Shown here piece by piece: positions 25,098 to 32,357 of a DNA stretch of 64,000 nucleotides. The notes beneath the pieces are model-generated. The model was not told the DNA's origin. It worked only from the letters and a program-made list of their open reading frames with translations, and searched no databases. The DNA is taken from the NCBI GenBank assembly GCA_017643365.1, contig JAEPNO010000014.1:1-64000 (forward strand), written 5' to 3'. The stretch is from Balneolaceae bacterium. Its GTDB lineage: Bacteria > Bacteroidota > Rhodothermia > Balneolales > Balneolaceae. The translations under genes were made by a program, and so were the position numbers. Position 1 is the first letter of the stretch, and the number at the start of each line of letters is the position of its first letter.

Positions 25098-25691
25098 ATG
25101 ACCGATAAAGCAGATACAATATTAGATGGGTTATCTAAAGATGAGTGGATCGCAATCTATCGAGATCTGGTTAGATATGGAGAATACCTGCTAAGGATTT
25201 ATGGGATCAAATATGATACCCAAGGTATTAACGCTAACGATTTTGTAGGGAGAGTAGTTATGAAAGTTTTAGATGTAGATGCCGATGACCATCGTGTTTG
25301 GAATCCAAAAAAAAATCCAGATGTAGTGAAGTTTTTTAAAGGATGTATATCAAGTGAAATTAGTAATCATTTGGTATCAAAAAGACATTCAACAACAATT
25401 GATATGAATATAGATCCAGAGTTAGATTTTTTTGAGAACATTGGTACTGACACATCAATTATATCTGAAGTTGATGCAAACATTATTCAGGAAAAGATAA
25501 TTAATAAACTAATGGAAGAAGATGTGGAACTTGTTGAAGTTTTGTTTTTAATTCAGGAAGATATTTCATTTCAAGACATTGCTAAGAGAAGGTCATATCC
25601 GAATACTAGGAAAGTTTATTATGCTAGAGATAAAATCCGATCAATATCTGATGAAGTTTTAAATAAACTTAGTGAGGAAAAAGATGAGTGA
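25098..25691 (+). CDS. Sigma-70-like factor (ECF-type domains)
   Basis: 197 aa. Residues 45-95 look like sigma region 2 (INANDFVGRVVMKVLDVD..FFKGCISSEISNHLV), and residues 135-190 look like region 4 with a helix-turn-helix (VEVLFLIQEDISFQDIAKRR, TRKVYYARDKIRSI). This is the pattern of short RNA polymerase sigma-like proteins found on bacterial islands; the similarity is by eye and region 2 is divergent. It is the first gene of a tight three-gene operon, overlapping the next by 8 bases, preceded by a 14-bp palindrome. The family to which it belongs often controls its own operon. Confidence 0.65.
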   Translation: MTDKADTILDGLSKDEWIAIYRDLVRYGEYLLRIYGIKYDTQGINANDFVGRVVMKVLDVDADDHRVWNPKKNPDVVKFFKGCISSEISNHLVSKRHSTTIDMNIDPELDFFENIGTDTSIISEVDANIIQEKIINKLMEEDVELVEVLFLIQEDISFQDIAKRRSYPNTRKVYYARDKIRSISDEVLNKLSEEKDE

Positions 25692-26058
25692 ATTAGGAAA
25701 AATACTTCAATGGGTTGAAACTTTTGAAGACGAAAAGAAGAGAGAGGAATATCTTAAAAGCAAAGGTTTTGAAATTGAAGCAATCGACAACAAGGCAATA
25801 GATATATTTGATCAGATTAGCTCTAAAAATATTCTAAGGAGAGCTAGACATAGAAAAGCTCTTTTCGAAAGAGCTAGTGAACTTATTCAAGAAAGAGATT
25901 CGATTAATGTAAAAGAGCTTATTTCATCATTTAAAACAAAATCTTCAAATCAATTTGCTTACCAGTTTTCTAAACTTGATAACGTCTCTGATGAAGATGT
26001 ATTAAATATGTTAAAAGACGAGGAATTGCTAAAAGTAATTGAGAATCTTGAAAAATAA
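25684..26058 (+). CDS. Small helical protein between sigma-like and ImmA-like genes
   Basis: 124 aa from the ATG at 25684, which follows a GTGAGGAAAAAG ribosome site; a GTG at 25672 would place the start inside that site. Almost wholly helical and highly charged (EDEKKREEYLKSK, RRARHRKALFERASELI), with no Cys, signal or membrane segment. The start overlaps the sigma-like gene by 8 bases, and the end is 5 bases from the peptidase gene. No family recognised. Position and composition suggest an anti-sigma or adaptor protein acting between its neighbours; that is inference. Confidence 0.65.
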   Translation: MSELGKILQWVETFEDEKKREEYLKSKGFEIEAIDNKAIDIFDQISSKNILRRARHRKALFERASELIQERDSINVKELISSFKTKSSNQFAYQFSKLDNVSDEDVLNMLKDEELLKVIENLEK

Positions 26059-26063
26059 GCTTT

Positions 26064-26834
26064 GTGAGTAGAGGATTAAGGGTTGCTGATTTAGTACGAA
26101 ATGAGTTCTACCTTAAAGGGCCAATTCCTTACGAAATACTTGTGGAAGTCTGTTTTGCTAAAGATGCTTTTGTTAAGCAAGAAAAAATTCATGGTGCTCA
26201 AGGAAGAATTTTATTCAGTAAAAACTCTTCTGCTTCAATAATCACTATTAACTCTGAAATAAAATTTGAGTCTAAAAAGAAGTTTGTTTTAGCACATGAA
26301 CTTGGTCATAGGCTTTTACATTATAGAAAGATGAATTTTTTATGTAATGATAAAGATGTTAGTAGTTGGAGCAGTAATAATAAGTTTGAATTTGAGGCTA
26401 ACGAGTTCGCAGCTGAACTATTGATGCCTCAACGATTGATTTTGGAGATAACAGATACAAAAATATTTTCAAAACAAGAGGTCTTAAAGATTTCTAAAAA
26501 CCTTGGATCAAGTATAACATCTTCCAGTATTCAATATAGCAAATATGGGCATGTTCCCGTTTATGTTATAGCCTCTTCAAATGGAAGTATTGATTGGTTT
26601 TCTAAACCTTCAGATTTTTACCTTGGCCATTTTGAGAAAGGTCAATCATTACCTAGAGGATCCTTTGCAAATAAGTTTTTTGATGATGGTAAGAAAGAAA
26701 ATGATAAAAGTATTTGTTTAGCAAAAGATTGGTTCCCAGATGCTAAACAAGACCAGTATTTATATGAAGAGTGCTTTTACTTTGAAAACTATAATTCAGT
26801 CATCACCTTCTTATGGATATGTAATGAATACTAA
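26064..26834 (+). CDS. ImmA/IrrE-family metallopeptidase
   Basis: 256 aa starting at GTG 26064. The zinc site is clear: HELGH at residues 78-82, followed by the second family signature EFEANEFAAELLMP around residues 108-121, which gives the third ligand. The last 100 residues (GHVPVYVIASSNGSIDWF..FLWICNEY) form a C-terminal domain that may sense a signal, as in other members. Family members cleave a partner regulator, such as ImmR or DdrO, on stress. Here the candidates are the two upstream gene products. Last gene of the operon; the next feature is a tRNA-type terminator on the opposite strand. Confidence 0.9.
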   Translation: MSRGLRVADLVRNEFYLKGPIPYEILVEVCFAKDAFVKQEKIHGAQGRILFSKNSSASIITINSEIKFESKKKFVLAHELGHRLLHYRKMNFLCNDKDVSSWSSNNKFEFEANEFAAELLMPQRLILEITDTKIFSKQEVLKISKNLGSSITSSSIQYSKYGHVPVYVIASSNGSIDWFSKPSDFYLGHFEKGQSLPRGSFANKFFDDGKKENDKSICLAKDWFPDAKQDQYLYEECFYFENYNSVITFLWICNEY

Positions 26835-26877
26835 CCACCTTTATCTCAAAAAAGTAATTGCTGCACCTTATTAAACA

Positions 26878-26911
26878 AAAAAAGCCCAGCTCATTTCATT
26901 GAACCGGGCTT
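26878..26911 (-). terminator. Terminator belonging to the displaced tRNA 3' end
   Basis: On the minus strand AGCCC..GGGCT with further pairing (TTCA/TGA) in the loop, followed by T7. It lies 12 bases past the att half-site at 26923, just where a tRNA terminator would be, and probably is the original terminator of the tRNA-Met gene before integration. Confidence 0.75.
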
Positions 26912-26922
26912 AAAATGTTAAT

Positions 26923-26938
26923 TGTAGCGTGGGACGGA
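26923..26938. repeat. Left attachment site (tRNA 3'-end copy)
   Basis: TGTAGCGTGGGACGGA matches 15 of 16 bases of TGTAGCGTGGGGCGGA at 34661-34676, which is the 3' end of the tRNA-Met gene read on the plus strand. This is the duplication that integration into a tRNA 3' end leaves. Confidence 0.8.
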
Positions 26939-27040
26939 GTAATTCACACTTCTATCCGCTTCCAAATTATTGGCACATTCAACCAAAAATAGCCTTTAAA
27001 CATCATTATAAACGTTTTTAAGTTCCAATGAAAAGGAAAA

Positions 27041-27074
27041 TAAAACAATAATTGTTTTACTATTGTTTTACCCC
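27041..27074. repeat. Arm-type repeats at the left end of the element
   Basis: ATTGTTTTAC occurs at 27051-27060 and again at 27062-27071, 11 bases apart (one helical turn), with an inverted near-copy (TAAAACAAT) at 27041-27049. The 16-base form ACTATTGTTTTACCCC (27059-27074) recurs at 34590-34605 near the other end. Placement beside the integrase gene at both ends fits integrase arm-binding sites. Confidence 0.6.
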
Positions 27075-27130
27075 TTACTATTTATTAGCTATATTCGCTT
27101 AACAATATTGGTAACCATAACGGCGAAATC

Positions 27131-28399
27131 ATGGCAACCTCATTCCATTTATACCTTAAGGGGTATCCGAAAACGAAAACTAATAAGGACGGGGAAAAGA
27201 GAGTAAAATCACCTAAAAAAAACGGTGAATACCCTATCTATTTACGGATCACTAATAACCGTAAACACAAATACATTAGTACCGGCTTATCAGTTAAAAA
27301 AGATGACTGGCACAAAGACAAAGAAGAAGTCCGTAGAAGCCACGACAATTATAAAGCACTCAATAAAACGCTACGTGCAAAAGTCAAAGAAGCTGAAAAT
27401 GTTCAATCTGATTTGGTGGAACAAGGGCAAGAATCTGCAAAGGCTATTCAGGAAAGAATAAAGAATACCCAAACAGCTGATTTGTTTGAAATGGCTAAAG
27501 AATTGGAAGCCAATTATTCTAAAACTAAAAAGTATTACTCGTCTAGAACCTTGAAAGGTTTATTAAACAAGTTGGAAGAATTTGAAGGAGAATCTTCATT
27601 GCCATTCAATAAGATTGATTCAAATTACCTACAACGTTTTGAAGAGTTTCTGAGAAATGAACACGGAAACAAAGACTCTACTATCAATAAAAAATTTGAG
27701 CCGTTTAGAAAGCTTATAAACATGGCTTTACAACGGCACTTAATACCAATTGATCCGTTTATCAGTTACTCCGTTCCAACACGAAAGAAAGCAACTTCTA
27801 AAACTAAATTAACTATTGAGCAAATTCGAGCTATTGAAGCAATCGAGCTAAAAAAAGGTTCTTATGATTGGCATATAAGAAACGCTTTCTTATTTAGCTT
27901 TTATAGTGGCGGTATTCGATTTGGTGATATTTGTTGCCTTACATGGAACAATGTGAAGGACGGGAAATTGAGCTATCAAATGAACAAAAATGAAAAGCCT
28001 TTTACTTCTGATTTAAATGAATACCAAATTCAAATATTAGCTAATTACTCCGGCGCCGGTTCTGAATTTATCTTTCCATTTCTAAACAATCATAAAGACT
28101 ATTCTGATCCGGTTGTATTAAGAAAAGCAATAAATATTCAGAATGTAAAAGCGAATGGTAAAAGCACTAAAACGAAAAAAACCGGACTCAAAAATATAGC
28201 TGAACTAGCAGGAATTACTGAGAATATATCTTTTCATGTTTCAAGACATTCATTCGCACAATACGCCGTATCTGATAAGGGGTTGAGTATGTATGAAACA
28301 ATGCAAGTGTTGCGACATAGTAAGATCGAAACTACTCAAAGATATTTGAAAGGCTTAGACGAAGAATTAGCTAATAAAGCAATGAAAAAGGTGTTTTAA
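27131..28399 (+). CDS. Tyrosine-type site-specific integrase
   Basis: 422 aa. N-terminal arm-binding part (residues 1-105, with PIYLRITNNRKHKYISTGLSVKKDDW), a SAM-like core-binding domain (about 110-215), and the catalytic domain with Arg in FSFYSGGIRFGDICCLTW, the H-x-x-R box HVSRHSFAQYA, and the nucleophile Tyr in KIETTQRYLKG. This is the Bacteroidota-type phage integrase with an Arm-DNA-bind_5-like N-terminus. It catalyses insertion into and excision from the tRNA-Met site. The next gene begins on the base after its stop codon. Confidence 0.95.
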   Translation: MATSFHLYLKGYPKTKTNKDGEKRVKSPKKNGEYPIYLRITNNRKHKYISTGLSVKKDDWHKDKEEVRRSHDNYKALNKTLRAKVKEAENVQSDLVEQGQESAKAIQERIKNTQTADLFEMAKELEANYSKTKKYYSSRTLKGLLNKLEEFEGESSLPFNKIDSNYLQRFEEFLRNEHGNKDSTINKKFEPFRKLINMALQRHLIPIDPFISYSVPTRKKATSKTKLTIEQIRAIEAIELKKGSYDWHIRNAFLFSFYSGGIRFGDICCLTWNNVKDGKLSYQMNKNEKPFTSDLNEYQIQILANYSGAGSEFIFPFLNNHKDYSDPVVLRKAINIQNVKANGKSTKTKKTGLKNIAELAGITENISFHVSRHSFAQYAVSDKGLSMYETMQVLRHSKIETTQRYLKGLDEELANKAMKKVF

Positions 28400-29623
28400 A
28401 TGACTAAAGATGAATTTGAAAAATTCTGCCTTTCGGAATTGGAATACATTGAAGAGTACAAACAAAAAGACAATTTCGATTTTCAACCAGCGGATCAATA
28501 TTTCAGTTGGGTTTATATGGGTTTTCACGAACCCTTCAAGGAATTAATTCAATCAGGTAAACTTAAAGATGACTTATTTGATGATATTGAAAAGCTTAAA
28601 ACAGAGTTAAAGAGAGTTCAAATAGATATACATCAATGGATAATGAAAGCGTGTGTATATCTCAGATTTATTTATCTAAATGATTCAAACTTGCCTTATC
28701 AGAAAAAAGCGGCGCTATTTAGTTCTGTGTCAATAAAAATACTCAATGGCTATAACTCTGAATTAATACTAAAGAAGTTCATTTTTGATTGCGGGGTATC
28801 ATATAAACCAGATCAATTAGATAAACTGGAATCTGTATTAGACAGGCGAGATAAAATATTAAAGAACACATTACAATTAATAGAAAAGCGAATAACAAAC
28901 CGGCAAATACTTACAATAAATAACGAGCTTGAATCGAGTCTAAAGAAACTTTCTTCAAACATAGAATTAATTACTAAACCAATTTCAGAGTCAGTTAAGC
29001 AAACAAGAGAAACTTTAAATAAAATAAGTGTTCAACTAAAGGAACTTATTAAGCAACATCGAGCTGAATTTGATCGCAGGTACGACAAATATTGGTCATC
29101 AATGGAAGCGTACTTAAAGTATCACGGCTACATAGTGCCAAGCGATCGTAACGAGTTCTATCAAATATTTATCTATGAAATTCTAAAAGATGAAGATGAC
29201 TCCTTTGAACGATCATTGGAAAGGAAAGATTTTATTTCATTTCACAAAATCATAGAATCTAAACTACTAAAGGTTAATCAGGAAAATTTTAACACAATTA
29301 CCCAAGATTCATTCTTAGAAATAGGCACTTCTAATCCTATTTCTCATAACCTTAAAGAACTTGCAAAACGCTTTTATAATAGAAGTAAGAAAAAAAGTTT
29401 TACTGAGAACGAATATTATAACGCTCTTACTATAATAGAAAAATACCCTAAAGATAGTTATCAATCACTGATCCGTAAGATACAAAGCAAATTCTCGTGC
29501 TATATAGATCATGAATTACCGGAATCAGGAATGGGAAAAAATAATAAGTTTCTGCAAAGACTCATTAAGAACTATGACACTGAAACGGGAAATTCGCGCA
29601 AAGGAAACAGTAATACCCAATGA
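28400..29623 (+). CDS. Unknown coiled-coil protein abutting the integrase
   Basis: 407 aa; the ATG follows the integrase TAA with no gap, so translation is probably coupled. Mostly helical, with a long coiled-coil stretch at about residues 155-225 (LTINNELESSLKKLSSNIELITK..). The N-terminus is acidic, the C-terminus basic (RKIQSKFSC..KGNSNTQ). No motif for a nuclease, ATPase or relaxase is visible. Constant position beside the integrase suggests a role in excision or control, or a cargo function. Unassigned. Confidence 0.6.
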   Translation: MTKDEFEKFCLSELEYIEEYKQKDNFDFQPADQYFSWVYMGFHEPFKELIQSGKLKDDLFDDIEKLKTELKRVQIDIHQWIMKACVYLRFIYLNDSNLPYQKKAALFSSVSIKILNGYNSELILKKFIFDCGVSYKPDQLDKLESVLDRRDKILKNTLQLIEKRITNRQILTINNELESSLKKLSSNIELITKPISESVKQTRETLNKISVQLKELIKQHRAEFDRRYDKYWSSMEAYLKYHGYIVPSDRNEFYQIFIYEILKDEDDSFERSLERKDFISFHKIIESKLLKVNQENFNTITQDSFLEIGTSNPISHNLKELAKRFYNRSKKKSFTENEYYNALTIIEKYPKDSYQSLIRKIQSKFSCYIDHELPESGMGKNNKFLQRLIKNYDTETGNSRKGNSNTQ

Positions 29624-29670
29624 GTTCATTAAATACCCGTAAAAATACCCAAATACCCAGATTGAATACC
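29612..29670. repeat. AATACCC repeats upstream of the excisionase-like gene
   Basis: AATACCC at 29612, 29632, 29644 and 29652, and AATACC at 29665, all in the same direction. They start in the last codons of the 407-aa gene and end 51 bases ahead of the HTH gene, so they could bind that protein (excisionase or repressor) or mark a replication site. Confidence 0.6.
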
Positions 29671-29721
29671 TGAAATAGCAACAAGTAAGTTTTCAGCAAC
29701 AATTAATTAAAGCTGAAAGCA

Positions 29722-30006
29722 ATGCAGGCATACATACCCACCAAACAAGATTTAAGAGAGTTTATTCGCCAAGCGGTTAAAGAAGAATTTAAAACTTCCA
29801 TACCCCAAGCAATCAAAACGGCGAACCGCAAAGAATGGCTAACTACAGACGAAGTAATGGAAATACTTCAATGTTCACGCCGTCATGTTCAACATCTTAG
29901 AGACTCCGGCAAGCTACCTTTTACTCAACATCGAAGAACCGTTCGATATAGATACAATGACGTTGAGCATTTTCTCAACAAGGGATTTGTAGAAGCCGAG
30001 ATTTAA
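29722..30006 (+). CDS. Helix-turn-helix protein, excisionase-like (HTH_17)
   Basis: 94 aa. The N-terminal 40 residues are a helical basic stretch. The C-terminal half is a MerR-like winged HTH (EWLTTDEVMEILQCSRRHVQHLRDSGKLPF), then a beta wing (RRTVRYRYNDVEHFL). This is the HTH_17 excisionase-like pattern common on Bacteroidota integrative elements. Such proteins direct excision or regulate the element. It follows an AATACCC repeat cluster that may be its target. Confidence 0.85.
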   Translation: MQAYIPTKQDLREFIRQAVKEEFKTSIPQAIKTANRKEWLTTDEVMEILQCSRRHVQHLRDSGKLPFTQHRRTVRYRYNDVEHFLNKGFVEAEI

Positions 30007-30008
30007 AA

Positions 30009-30284
30009 ATGCGGTCAACAAAAAAAGGTCATGCAACGGCGAAGCAGCACGACCTTAATATTGGTAACCGGAAATCCGGCACGAGTAATTTAAGCTTTCA
30101 TCAAAGCATGTGCAATGCTGCTAAAGACGGGCGTAATCTCGCTTTTCTTGTACGCAATTCTGTTTCTGGATTAGATACCATAGAAAAGGCTTTTAACGGC
30201 TTAAAAGCAAAATATGAACCATTCTTAGACGAAGTATTTAGAAACAGTTTTGACGAAGAAATAGAGAGGTTAACAAATGAATAA
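30009..30284 (+). CDS. Small unknown element protein
   Basis: 91 aa, starting 3 bases past the HTH gene stop and overlapping the ATPase gene by 8 bases, which supports it as a real operon member. The basic N-terminus (STKKGHATAKQHDLNIGNRKSG) may bind nucleic acid; the rest is helical. No family recognised. Confidence 0.6.
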   Translation: MRSTKKGHATAKQHDLNIGNRKSGTSNLSFHQSMCNAAKDGRNLAFLVRNSVSGLDTIEKAFNGLKAKYEPFLDEVFRNSFDEEIERLTNE

Positions 30285-31251
30285 GGAATTAAACATACCG
30301 GAAGGGGTAAACTTGAATGATTTGAATCCGGATACATGGTTTTCCCTTTCCGATCCACTTAAAGAACCTGTTCCACCTTTAGAATTTATTATTGAAGGTT
30401 ATTGTGCTAAAGGATTAATAACTGTTATTGGTGGAAGCGCCGGAAGCGGTAAATCTCTATTCAATCAACTTCTATTTCAGAAACGAAATAACGAATTATT
30501 ACCAACTAATAAAGGTAAAGCAATTTATTTCACGGGTGCAGATAGTTCAGAAATTGAACTCCGGCGCAGGGCAAAAGCGATTAAAACAAACAGAGGTCTT
30601 TATACTGTAGCATTACCTGAAAACCTTTATTGCGTGGTTACCAATGAAGTATTTATGAAAGAAGTTGAAACGCAAATCTTAAACGGTGGTTTTGATGCTG
30701 TAATATTTGATACAATCGCAGATTTTCACGAAGGCAATTTGTATGAAGCGGAAAAAGCTAATATTACAATGCAGCATTTCACACGATTAGCAAGAACTAC
30801 TAATACAGCTGTAATACTAATTACCCATACTCGAAAAGGTTCAAAGATTAAATCGAAATACGATGTAGAAGATATTTCAGACTCTCGAATTTTTGCAACT
30901 AAAGCCGATTTTGTTTTTGGATTAAGGAGCGAATACCAATCAGACAAATCAAACCTGATTGAACTACAATGTATTAAAAGCCGTAGCGCTCAAGCTATGC
31001 CACCGTTGAGAGCTTCAATTCACTATGACAGTTTCATGAGTCAGCTTAAAATTTCGAAAACGGATAGGCTTTTTTCTGTAGAGCTTGAAACACAATCAAA
31101 AGAAGAACAGCGACTGCATAAAATAAATGAAGTTGGAAGATTGATTAATGACGGTCATTCGGTTAGAGAGGTATCCGAAATAATAGGTATTGCAACAGGA
31201 ACGGTCTCAAATTACAAAAAACAGTTTGAACAGCTTTCACAGACTCAATAA
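30277..31251 (+). CDS. RepA-like AAA ATPase / helicase with C-terminal HTH
   Basis: 324 aa of the RecA-like RepA/AAA_25 family. Walker A GGSAGSGKS at about residues 52-60, Walker B region DAVIFDTIADF near 147-157, and the sensor-type VILITHTRKGSK around 185. The C-terminal 60 residues hold a helix-turn-helix (SVREVSEIIGIATGTVSNYK), which could bind the iteron-like repeats that follow the gene. Members are replicative helicases or partners of primases on small plasmids and integrated elements. It is followed by a VirE-N-type primase gene, so the pair probably replicates the excised element. Confidence 0.85.
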   Translation: MNKELNIPEGVNLNDLNPDTWFSLSDPLKEPVPPLEFIIEGYCAKGLITVIGGSAGSGKSLFNQLLFQKRNNELLPTNKGKAIYFTGADSSEIELRRRAKAIKTNRGLYTVALPENLYCVVTNEVFMKEVETQILNGGFDAVIFDTIADFHEGNLYEAEKANITMQHFTRLARTTNTAVILITHTRKGSKIKSKYDVEDISDSRIFATKADFVFGLRSEYQSDKSNLIELQCIKSRSAQAMPPLRASIHYDSFMSQLKISKTDRLFSVELETQSKEEQRLHKINEVGRLINDGHSVREVSEIIGIATGTVSNYKKQFEQLSQTQ

Positions 31252-31337
31252 AGTGTTCATCGTTCAAATCACATACCTATATGAACGTGAACAACTAATG
31301 TTCAACAACTTGTTCAACCTTGAACACCAAATTGAAC
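31227..31337. repeat. Iteron-like GTTCA/TGAAC cluster, possible replication origin
   Basis: GTTCA or its complement TGAAC occurs nine times in 111 bases (31227, 31255, 31262, 31282, 31288, 31300, 31312, 31321, 31333), in both directions. The cluster sits between the helicase-like ATPase and the primase gene and stops 4 bases ahead of the primase ATG at 31341. Position and density are what an iteron origin would show. Confidence 0.6.
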
Positions 31338-31340
31338 ACT

Positions 31341-32195
31341 ATGTTTAATACTGATATTAGCGTATTCAAAAACATTTACTCAGAACCTCAAACTATAAAT
31401 TTGAGAAGCTGGATACTCGCATGTAAACAAGGCTCTCGTTTTGCCAAGCAAGTAATAGAATATCGAAATATAAAAAATGAAGAGCTGAAAAAGATGCTAC
31501 CACTCGCTACCGTTGGTGCTATTTGTGCAAATGGTAGAAAGCTTGAAAATGTAAAGTCAAAAACAGGTTGGATAGCATTAGATATTGACGCAAAAGATAA
31601 TCAGCATTTACCCAATGCGGAGTGTATTCGAAATGAAATTGCCAAAATTAAGAATGTAGCTTTTGCAGGTCTTAGTACAAGTGGTAAAGGCGTGTGGGCT
31701 TTAGTAAAAATATCGAACCCAGATAAACAGGCACAACATTTTGAATGCATAATCAAAGACTTTAATTCGTTCGGAATTAATCTTGATACAAGTAAAGGGC
31801 GTAACCCAAATGATGCACGCTTTTATAGTTACGATCCTGAAGCTATCATTAAAAATGAAATAGTTGTTTACACCAAACTACCAACGGAGCGTACTCAGAG
31901 TAAAGCGCCGGAGATTGTTAAAATAAAATCTAACAGATATGTAATGAGTGCTTTTGAATCTGAAATTCAAGCTCTTAGCAAGGCAAAAAATGGTATTCGA
32001 AATGAAACACTTTTTAAATGTTCTGCAGCTTTAGCAGGATTTGTTGCAGCCGGCGCATTGAATGAAATCGAAGTACGCCAAGCAATCGAACAAACAGCTT
32101 TAACCATAGGTTTAAAACACTCTGAAATCAATTCAACAATTAACAGCGGATTTAATAAAGGACTTCAAACACCAAGAAATTTACAAACAACCTAG
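31341..32195 (+). CDS. Primase-like protein, BT4734/BF3469 (VirE N-terminal) family
   Basis: 284 aa from the ATG at 31341; a TTG at 31320 would place the start inside the repeat cluster. Family signature: LPLATVGAICANGRK, then GWIALDIDAKDN with paired Asp as in primase/AEP active sites, AGLSTSGKGVWALVKI and ARFYSYDP. A C-terminal helical domain (AGFVAAGALNEIEV) follows. These proteins act as primases of Bacteroidota mobile elements. Directly downstream of the RepA-like ATPase, so they are likely a replication pair. Confidence 0.8.
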   Translation: MFNTDISVFKNIYSEPQTINLRSWILACKQGSRFAKQVIEYRNIKNEELKKMLPLATVGAICANGRKLENVKSKTGWIALDIDAKDNQHLPNAECIRNEIAKIKNVAFAGLSTSGKGVWALVKISNPDKQAQHFECIIKDFNSFGINLDTSKGRNPNDARFYSYDPEAIIKNEIVVYTKLPTERTQSKAPEIVKIKSNRYVMSAFESEIQALSKAKNGIRNETLFKCSAALAGFVAAGALNEIEVRQAIEQTALTIGLKHSEINSTINSGFNKGLQTPRNLQTT

Positions 32196-32357
32196 CAGCG
32201 TTTAGGGTACCCCGATCAAATTCTTTTGAGCCTTTTGGAACCGCAAATCAATGACGCTACTATTTTTTTGTGTACGCAATTTTTCAAGGGGGGGGGTGGT
32301 TAGTTTTCTGCTCAACTGCTATAATCCACAAATTTATCTGTAACCAATTGAAAGGAT
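32196..32357. other. Leader and promoter region of the cargo genes
   Basis: Contains the G9 tract, a TATAAT hexamer at 32320-32325 (with no clear -35) and AAAGGA just ahead of the start. No gene. A T7 run lies at 32265-32271. Confidence 0.4.
32288..32296. repeat. Poly-G tract (G9), upstream of the YbjQ-fusion gene
   Basis: Nine G in a row, 62 bases ahead of the start codon at 32358 and 24 bases ahead of TATAAT at 32320-32325. In AT-rich DNA such a run is not expected, and a second G9 lies inside the gene. A slippage-prone tract beside a promoter can alter its strength. Confidence 0.7.

Noticed and set aside
23619-26922. A second tRNA-derived attachment site marking the left border of the sigma/ImmA region
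   Set aside because: I looked for another copy of TGTAGCGTGGG left of 26923 and found none, so I cannot claim a tandem element; the region is only described as foreign-looking.
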